Below are positions 30,977-40,119 of a DNA stretch of 64,000 nt, piece after piece; within the stretch, counting starts at the first letter, position 1, and each line of letters starts with the position of its first letter. A program made the translations under genes and the position numbers. The DNA is from an uncultured bacterium (GTDB lineage: Bacteria; Verrucomicrobiota; Kiritimatiellia; CAIVKH01): NCBI GenBank assembly GCA_937958885.1, contig CALGMT010000029.1, positions 18,744 to 82,743 of the forward strand. Direction: 5' to 3'. A model generated the notes under the pieces. The model ran no database searches, had not been told where the DNA came from, and was given only the letters and a program-made list of their open reading frames with translations.

Positions 30977-31064
30977 ACCCACCCCCCGCTGCGCGGACCC
31001 CTCCCAGGAGGGGTCTCTATTCTGGTCCCCTCCTCCGGAGGGGCGCCCGAAGGGCGGGGTGGGT
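30977..31064. repeat. About 88-bp palindrome-rich intergenic element
   Basis: Terminal ACCCACCCCCCGC / GCGGGGTGGGT, internal CCCCTCCCAGGAGGGG and CCCCTCCTCCGGAGGGG. Confidence 0.75.
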
Positions 31065-31310
31065 TAATCCGCAAAAGTTGCCCGGAGAGCGAGGTGTTAT
31101 TTTGAGCCATGATTTGAGAAACAACCCCTTGCAGCCTGTCGGCGATCCGGACATGGCGGCGGCCAAGCGGGCGCAGAGGTTCAGCTTGCGCTCGCGCCCC
31201 TCGAGCACGAGAAGTCCGCCATTGCTGGAGAGGCGCTGCTCTGAAAAACGGACGTGAAGGGCTTGTGAAAAGGTTGAAAAAAGCAGACAGACTTCAGGCG
31301 TATCCGCCAT
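31065..31310 (-). pseudogene. truncated transposase N-terminus, IS1380-like
   Basis: FSTFSQALHVRFSEQRLSSNGGLLVLEGRERKLNLCARLAAAM resembles IS1380-type N-termini (SNGGL motif), then loses identity; no DDE core present. Confidence 0.55.
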
Positions 31311-31472
31311 TAGGAAGCCTCGCGCGCCGCATTGTATAAGCATCATAATGATATAGTTTTACGTATATTTTACATTACTGCTATATACCTATTTCAAGCC
31401 CCTTCATGAATCATTTATATTTGAGGGCTGTTGCACTAAGCGCGAAAAAGATTGAGTTGAAGAGCAAACTGC

Positions 31473-31721
31473 ATGTTTAATTTTCTTACTACCGAGGTCG
31501 CCGCAATAATGGGAAAACACGATCTTCATCATTCACGCTTAGCCCGCCGGATCGATCTGGAGGCCCGCATCCCCGCCGATCACCCCCTTCGGCGCGTCCT
31601 CGCACAGATCGATTACTCCTCCGTCCGCAATGCGGTGGCCGGCACCTGCGGGGCTATTCGGGTCGGACCTCGACAGGCTGTATCGGCTGGTGACGCGATG
31701 CGGATACGAACTGCCTCGTAA
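31473..31721 (+). pseudogene. truncated transposase N-terminus, IS1182/DUF772-like
   Basis: IDLEARIPADHPLRRVLAQIDYSSVRNAVA matches the typical N-term (..LEERIPxDHPLRRI..DFSFVR..), then diverges and stops before a catalytic core. Confidence 0.65.
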
Positions 31722-31795
31722 AGGACTGACCCCTTTTTGTCATGAATAAAGGACTGACCCTTTTTCGTCATGAATAAAGGACTGACCCCTTTTTC
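31720..31795 (+). repeat. Family-1 short repeat, three direct copies, 28-bp phase
   Basis: AAAGGACTGACCCCTTTTT at 31720-31738, AAAGGACTGACCCTTTTTC at 31748-31766, AAAGGACTGACCCCTTTTTC at 31776-31795, joined by GTCATGAAT-type spacers. Confidence 0.95.
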
Positions 31796-33044
31796 GGCGG
31801 TGTGGCATCCATATACGCGGGCGTCGGCGATCGCGGAGGGGAGAACGCCGGTGATCGTGCGAGGCGATGGCATCTACCTGATCGATGATCATGGGCGCCG
31901 CTATGTCGACGCGATCGCGTCGTGGTGGTGCGCGGCGCTCGGACATTCGCATCCCCGCCTCATCGCGGCCATCCAACAACAAGCGTCCGCACTGCAACAC
32001 AGTATCCTCGCGAACCTGACTCACCCGCAGGCAGAAGAACTAGCGCGCCGCCTCGCGGCTATGATGCCGACGCCGGAGCGCCACGTCCTCTTTGCGTCGG
32101 ACGGCGCGAGCGCGGTGGAACAGGCGCTGAAAATTGCGGCGCAGTATTGGCACAATATCGGACGACCCGAGCGGCGGCGCTTCGCCTGTATCCACGGCGC
32201 CTACCATGGAGACACGTTTGGGGCGATGGCCGTCGGCTACCTCGACCAGTGGCACCGCCCGTTCAAACCCTGGCTGGCAGAGGCGATCCAACTGCCGTTT
32301 CCCGACACCACGTCGGCGCGCTGGCATAAATCGCTCGACCCGCATCGCGATGAGCTGGCCGCCGTGATTGTGGAGCCGCTCTGCCTTGGCGCGGCCGGTA
32401 TGCGGATGTATCCCGCGGAACGGTTGCGGGCGCTCGGCGATTGGTGCACGGCGAACAACACGTTATTGATCGTCGATGAAATTGCAATGGGCTTCGGACG
32501 AACGGGGCGCTGGTTTGCCTTCGAACACGCCGGGATCGATCCGGACCTCGTCTGCGTCGGCAAGGCGCTTACCGGCGGAACGCTTCCGATGAGCGCGACG
32601 ATTGCAAAGAACTTCATTTATGAAACGTTCACCGACCGCCCGGTGGACCGCACGCTCCAACACGGCCACACCTTTTGCGGCAACCCAATCGCCGCCGCGG
32701 CGGCGAATGAAGCGCTGCGGGTTTATGAGGACATGGACGCGCCCGCGCGCGCCGCGGCGCTAGGCGCTCGAATGGCGGAACGCCTGGACACCCTGCGCGG
32801 GCGATCCGGTATCGCTGACGTTCGATGCCTGGGCCTGATCGGCGTGGTTGAGCTGGAGACGGAATCCGGGGCCGCCGCGGTCCCCCGCCCCCACCGCATC
32901 CGGCTCCGCCTCCAAGAGCAAGGCATCCTGCTGCGCCCGCTCGGCAACGTGCTCTACCTCATGCCCCCGCTCGTCATTTCAGAGTCCGAACTCGATGCGC
33001 TGGTCCAGGCATTCGCTTCGGCGATCGCTTCGGAATGCGGCTAA
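31770..33044 (+). CDS. bioA: adenosylmethionine-8-amino-7-oxononanoate aminotransferase
   Basis: WHPYTRAS..., YVDAIASWWCAALGHSHPRL, HGAYHGDTFGAMAVGY, PLCLGAAGMRMYP, VDEIAMGFGRTG. Predicted first residues MNKGLTPFS come from the repeat; true start uncertain. Confidence 0.92.
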   Translation: MNKGLTPFSAVWHPYTRASAIAEGRTPVIVRGDGIYLIDDHGRRYVDAIASWWCAALGHSHPRLIAAIQQQASALQHSILANLTHPQAEELARRLAAMMPTPERHVLFASDGASAVEQALKIAAQYWHNIGRPERRRFACIHGAYHGDTFGAMAVGYLDQWHRPFKPWLAEAIQLPFPDTTSARWHKSLDPHRDELAAVIVEPLCLGAAGMRMYPAERLRALGDWCTANNTLLIVDEIAMGFGRTGRWFAFEHAGIDPDLVCVGKALTGGTLPMSATIAKNFIYETFTDRPVDRTLQHGHTFCGNPIAAAAANEALRVYEDMDAPARAAALGARMAERLDTLRGRSGIADVRCLGLIGVVELETESGAAAVPRPHRIRLRLQEQGILLRPLGNVLYLMPPLVISESELDALVQAFASAIASECG

Positions 33045-33055
33045 AAGTACGGCGC

Positions 33056-33101
33056 GACCTCCGGGCGCGCCGAATTCTTGAATAAAGCGGGTTCGGAGGT
33101 C
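33056..33101. repeat. intergenic inverted repeat GACCTCCG ... CGGAGGTC
   Basis: 33056-33063 and 33094-33101 between convergent bioA and dgkA. Confidence 0.55.
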
Positions 33102-33106
33102 CCGCC

Positions 33107-33481
33107 CTACCGCAACAGGCGCGGGAGAAAAATGAGGAGGCCGACGGCCGCGGCTGCGAAGGCGGCGAGCAGGACCCCGGCGGCAGCGAGATCCTTGGCG
33201 CGCCCGATTCCAGGATGCTCGTCCGGATGCAGCGCGTCGGCCAGTTCTTCAATGGCCGAATTCAACGCCTCCGCGGCGAACACAAGACCGATACACAGGA
33301 CGATGGCCATCCATTCGCCGCGGCTGACGCCGAACCAGAACCCGCACGCAATGGCCGCGCAGCCGGCCATCGCGTGGAATCGCGCGTGCGGTTGACGGGC
33401 GGCAAGCAGAAAGAGACCGCGGAATGCGTGGCCGAAAGAGGCGAGCGCCCCGCGAATGCCGGTGCGACGGAATCGATTCAT
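33107..33481 (-). CDS. dgkA: diacylglycerol kinase / undecaprenol kinase family
   Basis: FGHAFRGLFLLAARQPHARFHAMAG; AEALNSAIEELADALHPDEHPGIGRAKDLAAAGVLLA. Confidence 0.9.
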   Translation of the reverse strand: MNRFRRTGIRGALASFGHAFRGLFLLAARQPHARFHAMAGCAAIACGFWFGVSRGEWMAIVLCIGLVFAAEALNSAIEELADALHPDEHPGIGRAKDLAAAGVLLAAFAAAAVGLLIFLPRLLR

Positions 33482-33613
33482 GTCCGTCAACATATAGCAT
33501 GGACGAGCAGGCCTCCGCCAAATCGATCCTTTCGCCGGTTTCCGTTCAACGAGACTTGCGTTTTCACTGCCCTGCTCGTACGTTCGCGGACTTCAAGTGA
33601 GGGGTGATTGTCT

Positions 33614-36289
33614 ATGACGGATGTCGATTCGAATCCGGAAAATATTGACCATTTGGAAACGCGGGATTGGCTGGACTCGCTGGACGATGTGTATTACACG
33701 CGCGGTCCGGAACGCGTGGCCGGCCTGTTGAGCGACCTCCAGCAACACGCCCAGCGAATGGGCGTCAAACTGCCGGTGACGTCGGTCACCCCCTACACCA
33801 ACACGATCCCGGTCAACCTCCAGCCGGCCTACCCCGGCGACCGCGAACTTGAGCGCCGTATCAAGAGTCTCGTGCGCTGGAACGCAATGGCGATGGTCGT
33901 GCGCGCGAATAAGGCGGACCCCAGCATCGGCGGTCACATCTCGACGTTCGCGTCGTGCGCGACCCTCTACGAGGTGGGCTTCAATCACTTCTTCCGCGGC
34001 CGCAGCGAAACGCAGGAACCGGATTTCGTCTATTTCCAGGGCCACGCCTCGCCCGGCATCTATGCGCGGGCCTTTCTCGAAGGACGTCTCTCGCGCGAAC
34101 ATCTCCAGAATTTCCGGCGCGAGCTGGCGAAGGGCGGCGGGTTGTCGTCCTACCCCCACCCCTGGCTGATGCCGGATTTCTGGGAGTTTCCAACAGTCTC
34201 GATGGGCCTGGGCCCGATCACCGCCATCTACCACGCGCGCTTTATCCGCTATCTGGAGGATCGCGGCCTCAAACCGAAGTCCGATCAGAAGGTATGGGCC
34301 TTCCTCGGCGACGGCGAGACGGACGAGCCAGAGTCGCTCGGCGCGATCTCGCTGGCCGCGCGCGAGCAACTCGACAACCTGATCTTCGTCATCAACTGCA
34401 ACCTCCAACGGCTTGACGGCCCGGTGCGCGGCAACGGGCAGATCATTCAGGAGCTCGAAGCCAACTTCCGCGGCTGCGGATGGAACGTGATCAAGGTCAT
34501 TTGGGGCAGCGACTGGGACCCGCTCCTCGCGGCGGACAAGACCGGGCACCTCGTCAAGCGCATGGGCGAGGTGGTGGACGGCGAGTTCCAAAAGTATGCA
34601 ACGGAATCCGGCGACTACATCCGCAAGAACTTTTTCGGCGCTTATCCGGAAACCCTCAAGCTTGTCGAGCACTTGAGCGACGAGGAACTGACTCGGCTGC
34701 GCCTCGGCGGCCACGACCCGGAGAAGATTTACGCGGCGTTCCGCGCGGCTGTGAACAACAAGGGCACGCCCACCGTCATCTTGTGCCGCACGATCAAAGG
34801 CTATGGCCTCGGCGAGGCAGGCGAAGGCAAAAACATTACGCACCAGCAGAAAAAGCTGAATGAGGAGGAGCTGCGCGAGTTCCGACGCCGCTTCGACATC
34901 CCGATCTCGGAAGACGATATCGCCTCCGCCCCGTTCTACCGCCCGGCCAAGGACAGCCTCGAGATGCAATATCTGCTCGAACGCCGGCGCGCGCTCGGCG
35001 GCTTCCTCCCGAAGCGCATGACCCGGACCAAGCCCATCGTCCCGCCCGAAGACGACCTGTTCGCCGAATTCGCGAAAGGCACCGACGGACGCGAGGCTTC
35101 GACAACGATGGCGTTCGTGCGCCTGCTCTCGAAACTGGTTAAAGATCCGAACATCGGCAAACTTGTGGTGCCGATCGTACCCGACGAGGCGCGGACCTTC
35201 GGTATGGAATCGCTGTTCCGGCAGATCGGCATCTATGCGCACGCCGGCCAGCTCTACGAACCGGTCGATGCGGAGAGCCTGCTCTACTACAAAGAGGCGA
35301 AAGACGGCCAAATTCTAGAAGAGGGCATCAACGAGGCCGGCTCGATCAGCTCCTTCATCGCGGCGGGCACCGCCTACGCGAACCACGGCGTCAACACAAT
35401 CCCGTTCTACATTTACTATTCCATGTTCGGCATGCAGCGCGTGGGCGACCTGGTCTGGCTCGCCGGCGACATGCGCTGCCGCGGGTTCCTCCTCGGCGGC
35501 ACCGCCGGACGCACGACGCTGAACGGCGAAGGCCTTCAGCATCAGGACGGGCACAGCCACCTGCTCGCCTATCCGGTCCCGAATCTGATGAGCTACGATC
35601 CGGCGTATGCCTACGAAATGGCCGTCATCATCAAGGACGGCATTCGCCGCATGTATGTCGAAGGCGAGAGCATTTTCTACTACCTCACCCTCTGCAACGA
35701 GAACTACGCGATGCCGCCCATGCCGAAAGGCGCGGAGGCGGGCATTCTCAAGGGCATGTATCTATTCAAGCCCTCGGAGCTGAAGGGCGCCAAGCTGAAA
35801 GCGCAACTGCTCGGCAGCGGCACGATCCTCAACGAAGTCGTCAAAGCGCAGCAGATGCTGGCGGAGAAATATCAAATCGCCGCGGATGTCTGGTCGGTCA
35901 CCAGCTACAAGGAACTGCGGCGCGACGCGATGGAAGCGGACCGCTTCAACCTGCTGAATCCCGGCGAGCCGCCGAAGACGCCCTACGTCTCGCAGTGTTT
36001 GAACACCACCGAGGGCGTTATCGTCGCGGCTTCCGACTACGTCAAAATGCTGCCCGACGCCCTACAGCGATGGGTGAACCGCCCGATGTACAACCTCGGC
36101 ACCGAGGGCTTCGGCCGCAGCGAAACGCGCGCCAAGTTGCGCGACTTCTTTGAGGTGGACGCGCGCTATGTCACGCTCGCCACTCTGACGCAGCTCGTGC
36201 GCGCCGGCCAACTCAAGGCGGACGTGCTGCCGAAAGCCGTGCAGGACCTTGAAATCGATCCTGCCAAGCCGAACCCGCTCACTGCCTGA
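33614..36289 (+). CDS. aceE: pyruvate dehydrogenase E1 component, homodimeric type
   Basis: WLDSLDDVYYTRGPERVAGLLSDLQQHA; FLGDGETDEPESLGAISLAAREQLDNLIFVINCNLQRLDGPVRGNG; VPIVPDEARTFGMESLFRQIGIY. Confidence 0.97.
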   Translation: MTDVDSNPENIDHLETRDWLDSLDDVYYTRGPERVAGLLSDLQQHAQRMGVKLPVTSVTPYTNTIPVNLQPAYPGDRELERRIKSLVRWNAMAMVVRANKADPSIGGHISTFASCATLYEVGFNHFFRGRSETQEPDFVYFQGHASPGIYARAFLEGRLSREHLQNFRRELAKGGGLSSYPHPWLMPDFWEFPTVSMGLGPITAIYHARFIRYLEDRGLKPKSDQKVWAFLGDGETDEPESLGAISLAAREQLDNLIFVINCNLQRLDGPVRGNGQIIQELEANFRGCGWNVIKVIWGSDWDPLLAADKTGHLVKRMGEVVDGEFQKYATESGDYIRKNFFGAYPETLKLVEHLSDEELTRLRLGGHDPEKIYAAFRAAVNNKGTPTVILCRTIKGYGLGEAGEGKNITHQQKKLNEEELREFRRRFDIPISEDDIASAPFYRPAKDSLEMQYLLERRRALGGFLPKRMTRTKPIVPPEDDLFAEFAKGTDGREASTTMAFVRLLSKLVKDPNIGKLVVPIVPDEARTFGMESLFRQIGIYAHAGQLYEPVDAESLLYYKEAKDGQILEEGINEAGSISSFIAAGTAYANHGVNTIPFYIYYSMFGMQRVGDLVWLAGDMRCRGFLLGGTAGRTTLNGEGLQHQDGHSHLLAYPVPNLMSYDPAYAYEMAVIIKDGIRRMYVEGESIFYYLTLCNENYAMPPMPKGAEAGILKGMYLFKPSELKGAKLKAQLLGSGTILNEVVKAQQMLAEKYQIAADVWSVTSYKELRRDAMEADRFNLLNPGEPPKTPYVSQCLNTTEGVIVAASDYVKMLPDALQRWVNRPMYNLGTEGFGRSETRAKLRDFFEVDARYVTLATLTQLVRAGQLKADVLPKAVQDLEIDPAKPNPLTA

Positions 36290-36303
36290 ACCTGGAGACG
36301 ACT

Positions 36304-37638
36304 ATGGCTGCCATTGAAGTGAAATTGCCCTCGCTGGGCGAAAATGTAGATACCGGCGATGTGGTCCGCGTGCTGGTAAAAGTCGGCGACGCGGTAAAAA
36401 AAGACCAACCGCTGCTCGAAATGGAAACCGGCAAGGCCACGGTTGAAGTTCCCTCCACCGCCGAGGGCGTCGTCACACAGATTTTGGTGAAAGAGGGCGC
36501 AAAGGCGCGAGTGGGCCAGCCCATCGCCATGCTGGACAGCGCTGCGGCGGCAGCTCCTGCTCAACCGGCCGCTCCTGCCGCCGCGCCTCAGCCGACATCT
36601 GCGCCGCCGCCCGCTCCTCAGCCGCCGCCCCCGCCTGCGGCGTCGCCTGCACCGGCGCCTGTCGCCTCGGAACCACAACCGCGGCCGCGCCCGGCCCCGC
36701 CCCCGTTGCCCCAGATTCCGTTTGCTGCGAATTCAGGCAGCGCCGCGCCCGCCGCGCCCTCCACGCGCAAGTTCGCGCGCGAAATCGGTGTGGATATCAC
36801 CGCAGTCCCCGGCTCCGGCCCCGGCGGACGCATATCGGTGGATGACGTGAAAAACTACGCCCGCGCGATCAACGCCGGCATGGTCCGCCAGCCCGGCAAG
36901 CCGGTCTCTGCACCCCTCCCCGACTTCACCCGCTGGGGCGAAGTCGAGCACCAGCCGTTGAATAACGTCCGCGTCGCGACCGCTGAGCAGATGGCGTTCT
37001 GCTGGAGCACGATCCCGCACGTCACGCTTCACGACAAGGCGGATGTGACGGAACTTGAAAAGCTGCGCCAAGATTCAAAAAGCAAAGCCGAATCCGCGGG
37101 CGCGAAGCTCACCATGACGGCGTTCCTCGTCAAAATCGCCGCCTCAGCGCTGAAGGTCCATCCGAAGTTCAATTCGAGCATCGACCTCGCGCGCGGCGAG
37201 CAGATCGTCAAAAAGTTCTACAATATCGGCGTCGCGGTGGATACCGAGCGCGGGTTGATGGTGCCGGTGCTGCGCGACGCGGACCGTCGCAATGTGATTC
37301 AGATCGCCGTAGAATTGCAGCGCGCCGCGGACCGCGCGAAGGCGCGCAAGCTGAGCCCGGACGATATGGCGGGCGGCTGCTTCACCATCACCAACATCGG
37401 CGGCATCGGCGGCGGCTTTTTCACGCCGATCGTGAACCACCCCGAAGTCGCCATTCTCGGCGTCGGCCGCGCGGCTTACGAGCCCGTCCTCGTGAACGGC
37501 TTCTTCCAACCGCGCCTGCTGTTGCCGCTTTCGCTCTCCTTCGACCACCGCATCATCGACGGCGCGGACGGCGCGCGGTTTCTGCGGTGGATCATCGAAG
37601 CCATTCAAAATCCTGTTCTGCTTTCCCTGGAGGGTTGA
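36304..37638 (+). CDS. aceF: pyruvate dehydrogenase E2, dihydrolipoamide acetyltransferase with a single lipoyl domain
   Basis: Lipoyl motif LLEMETGKATVEVPS, Ala/Pro linker, PSBD (TRKFAREIGVDITAVPGSGPGGRISVDDVKNY), catalytic SLSFDHRIIDGADGARF. Confidence 0.95.
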   Translation: MAAIEVKLPSLGENVDTGDVVRVLVKVGDAVKKDQPLLEMETGKATVEVPSTAEGVVTQILVKEGAKARVGQPIAMLDSAAAAAPAQPAAPAAAPQPTSAPPPAPQPPPPPAASPAPAPVASEPQPRPRPAPPPLPQIPFAANSGSAAPAAPSTRKFAREIGVDITAVPGSGPGGRISVDDVKNYARAINAGMVRQPGKPVSAPLPDFTRWGEVEHQPLNNVRVATAEQMAFCWSTIPHVTLHDKADVTELEKLRQDSKSKAESAGAKLTMTAFLVKIAASALKVHPKFNSSIDLARGEQIVKKFYNIGVAVDTERGLMVPVLRDADRRNVIQIAVELQRAADRAKARKLSPDDMAGGCFTITNIGGIGGGFFTPIVNHPEVAILGVGRAAYEPVLVNGFFQPRLLLPLSLSFDHRIIDGADGARFLRWIIEAIQNPVLLSLEG

Positions 37639-37642
37639 CACC

Positions 37643-39064
37643 TTGAGCGCTGAATCCCAACACGCCCCCTTGCTCGTGATCGGCGGCGGCCCCGGCGGCT
37701 ACCCCGCCGCGTTTCTCGCCGCGGACCACGGAATCGACGTCACGATGGTAGACCAGGACACCAACCCCGGCGGTGTCTGCCTCTACCGAGGCTGCATTCC
37801 CTCGAAAGCCTTGCTGCATGTCGCGCGCGTGATCAACGAGTCCCGCGACGCGGTGGAATGGGGACTGACGTACGCGGAACCCAAAATCGACCTCGACCAG
37901 ATGCGAAAGTGGAAGAACCAGGTCGTCGGGAAACTGACCGGCGGCCTCGGCACGCTGACGCGCAAACGTAAGATCAACTACATCCAGGGCCGGGCCCGCT
38001 TCCAGTCCAATCGAAGCGTCGAAATCGAGCGCGCGGACGGCGCGCGCCAGGTGCTGACCTTCGATCACTGCGTGCTCTCCACCGGCTCGCGCCCTGTAGT
38101 GCCGGGCAATATGAAGTTGGACACGGATCGAGTGATGGACTCGACCTCGGCGTTGAACCTGCCCGACGTGCCGAACCGCCTGCTGGTGATCGGCGGCGGC
38201 TATATCGGTTGCGAACTGGGCACCGTCTATGCCGCGCTGGGAAGCAAGGTCACCGTCGTCGAGATGCTGCCCCAACTGCTGACCGGCGCGGATCGCGATC
38301 TCGCGAACGTCCTCATCTCCACGCTGGAGAAGAAATTCCACAAGATCATGCTCAAGACCAAAGTCGTCGAGATGAAGAACAAGGGCGAGACGATCGAGGT
38401 CAAATTCGAAGGGCTGCATGTCGATCAACCCGTGCAGGAATTCGATCGCGTCCTGATTTCCGTCGGGCGCAAACCCAACACCGAGGATCTCGGCTTGGAA
38501 AACACGCGGATTCAACTCGACCCGAAAGGGTTTGTGAAAGTGGACAAGCAGCGGCGCACGGCGGAGCCGACGATTTTTGCGATCGGCGACATCGCGGGCG
38601 ATCCGATGTTGGCGCATAAGGCGTCGCACGAAGGCCGCATCGCGGTCGAAGCCATCATGGGGCATCCCTCCATCTTCGATCCCCGCGCGATCCCGGCGGT
38701 GGTCTTCACCGACCCGGAAATGGCGTGGTGCGGGTTGACGGAGCTACAGGCCAAGCAAGATGGGCGTGAGGTCAAGATCGTCAGCTTCCCGTGGGCGGCA
38801 TCCGGCCGCGCGGCTACGATGGGGCGAAACGACGGGCTGACCAAATTGATTCTGGATCCGCACACGGAACAAGTGCTCGGCGTCGGAATCGTCGGAGTCG
38901 GCGCAGGCGAGATGATCGCGGAAGGCGTGCTGGCGGTTGAAATGGCCGCGCGCGCGGACGACCTCAAGATGACCATTCATGCGCACCCCACCCTTTCTGA
39001 AACGATGATGGAAGCCGCCGAGATTTTCTTCGGCCACAGCACGCACGTGATCGCGAAAAAATAG
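37643..39064 (+). CDS. lpd: dihydrolipoamide dehydrogenase (E3)
   Basis: GGVCLYRGCIPSKALLH redox-active Cys pair; VIGGGYIGCELGTVYAALGSKVTVVE; IHAHPTLSETMMEAAE. Confidence 0.96.
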   Translation: MSAESQHAPLLVIGGGPGGYPAAFLAADHGIDVTMVDQDTNPGGVCLYRGCIPSKALLHVARVINESRDAVEWGLTYAEPKIDLDQMRKWKNQVVGKLTGGLGTLTRKRKINYIQGRARFQSNRSVEIERADGARQVLTFDHCVLSTGSRPVVPGNMKLDTDRVMDSTSALNLPDVPNRLLVIGGGYIGCELGTVYAALGSKVTVVEMLPQLLTGADRDLANVLISTLEKKFHKIMLKTKVVEMKNKGETIEVKFEGLHVDQPVQEFDRVLISVGRKPNTEDLGLENTRIQLDPKGFVKVDKQRRTAEPTIFAIGDIAGDPMLAHKASHEGRIAVEAIMGHPSIFDPRAIPAVVFTDPEMAWCGLTELQAKQDGREVKIVSFPWAASGRAATMGRNDGLTKLILDPHTEQVLGVGIVGVGAGEMIAEGVLAVEMAARADDLKMTIHAHPTLSETMMEAAEIFFGHSTHVIAKK

Positions 39065-39130
39065 CGAAAAGAAAAATTACGCGGGATTACGCGCGCGGTG
39101 AGCAAAACAAATCCGTTGCGTGATGACGGA

Positions 39131-39831
39131 TCAGGGCAGATGCCGGCGTCGTCGCGTGTACGCGGCCATTCCCAATCCCGACAAGAAAAGCGCCAACGTG
39201 CCGGGTTCGGGCACAACGGTCACGCTTCCAAATATCGCAACATCGATGCCCGCCGCGCCGAAGCTGCCGCCATCTGCCACGCGCAACACGCCGCCGGCCG
39301 CGGGTGCACCGAAGCCATACAGGCGGAACTCAACCGACGACTGGCCTGAAATATTCACATCGACAATGCGATTGTGCGTACCGCCGGACGTCCACAAATC
39401 CAAATCAGCCGTGAACCCGTCCGCACTGGAGCGCACCGCGAAGTTGGTCGGCCCCTGATTGCTTCGGCTCAGGCGAATGGAGAAATTTGTGATATCCAAC
39501 ACGTAGCCTGGAACGGCCGTGATGGTGACGGAATAGAAGTCGTTGCTGGCAACAGCGTCGGAGACGGTGCTGCTATGGCTAGGCATCGTCCAGCCTCCGG
39601 AGGAAAACGTGTTCGTCGCCGCAGATAGCGTCAATCCAGACCCCTGACCAGCGTCGTTGTGGCCGCGACATTCGGCGCGACATAGTCGGGTGAACGGCTC
39701 GGCTCGTTGCCTGCGCCCCCAGCGACATCCCACCCGATCAAGAGGTCCGCACGCGCGGGCAAAACGAACAGACAGGATAGAAGGATCAGCGCGCAGCCGA
39801 AGACGCCCCCTCGAAATATTTTGGTTTTCAC
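39131..39831 (-). pseudogene. PEP-CTERM protein gene interrupted by an apparent single-base frameshift
   Basis: N-part (39631-39831) MKTKIFRGGVFGCALILLSCLFVLPARADLLIGWDVAGG...TTTLVRGLD*; C-part in another frame ...GSGLTLSAATNTFSSGGW... ending VVPEPGTLALFLSGLGMAAYTRRRRHLP. One base added near CCCC 39641-39644 restores LVRGSGLTLSAATN. Confidence 0.8.
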
Positions 39832-40119
39832 AATAATATATCGTTACACTTTCCGCACAAATTGTTCAACTATTTAATTGACCAAAATTACGCATGGATG
39901 ACCCGCCGGCGGCTGATCGTATCATGTTGCTATGCAGTGTATTACGGACACACCCGTCGTCCCGATGCAGGAACGCGAGATTGGAGGCGGCCATCGCAAG
40001 GCAAACGCAACGGGCAGGGGATCGTTTGGGCATACGTCTGTCTGTGCCGTTTTTTGCCTTTTCATGATTGACAGTTGGCCACCTTGAGCATATCGGATGA
40101 CAAAAGGATAGGTGATGTT

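Noticed and set aside
31720-31795. Possible CRISPR array at the 28-bp-phased repeats
   Set aside because: Spacers would be only about 9 bp and nearly identical, only three units, and no cas genes; better described as short tandem/REP-like repeat.
33593-35311. 572-aa minus-strand ORF across aceE
   Set aside because: Antisense to a strongly conserved aceE; composition typical of a shadow ORF.
40050-40075. Possible sigma-54 promoter (CTGTGCCGTTTTTTGCC) upstream of the PEP-CTERM gene
   Set aside because: The essential -24 GG is not matched; only the -12 GC side fits. Too weak without other evidence.
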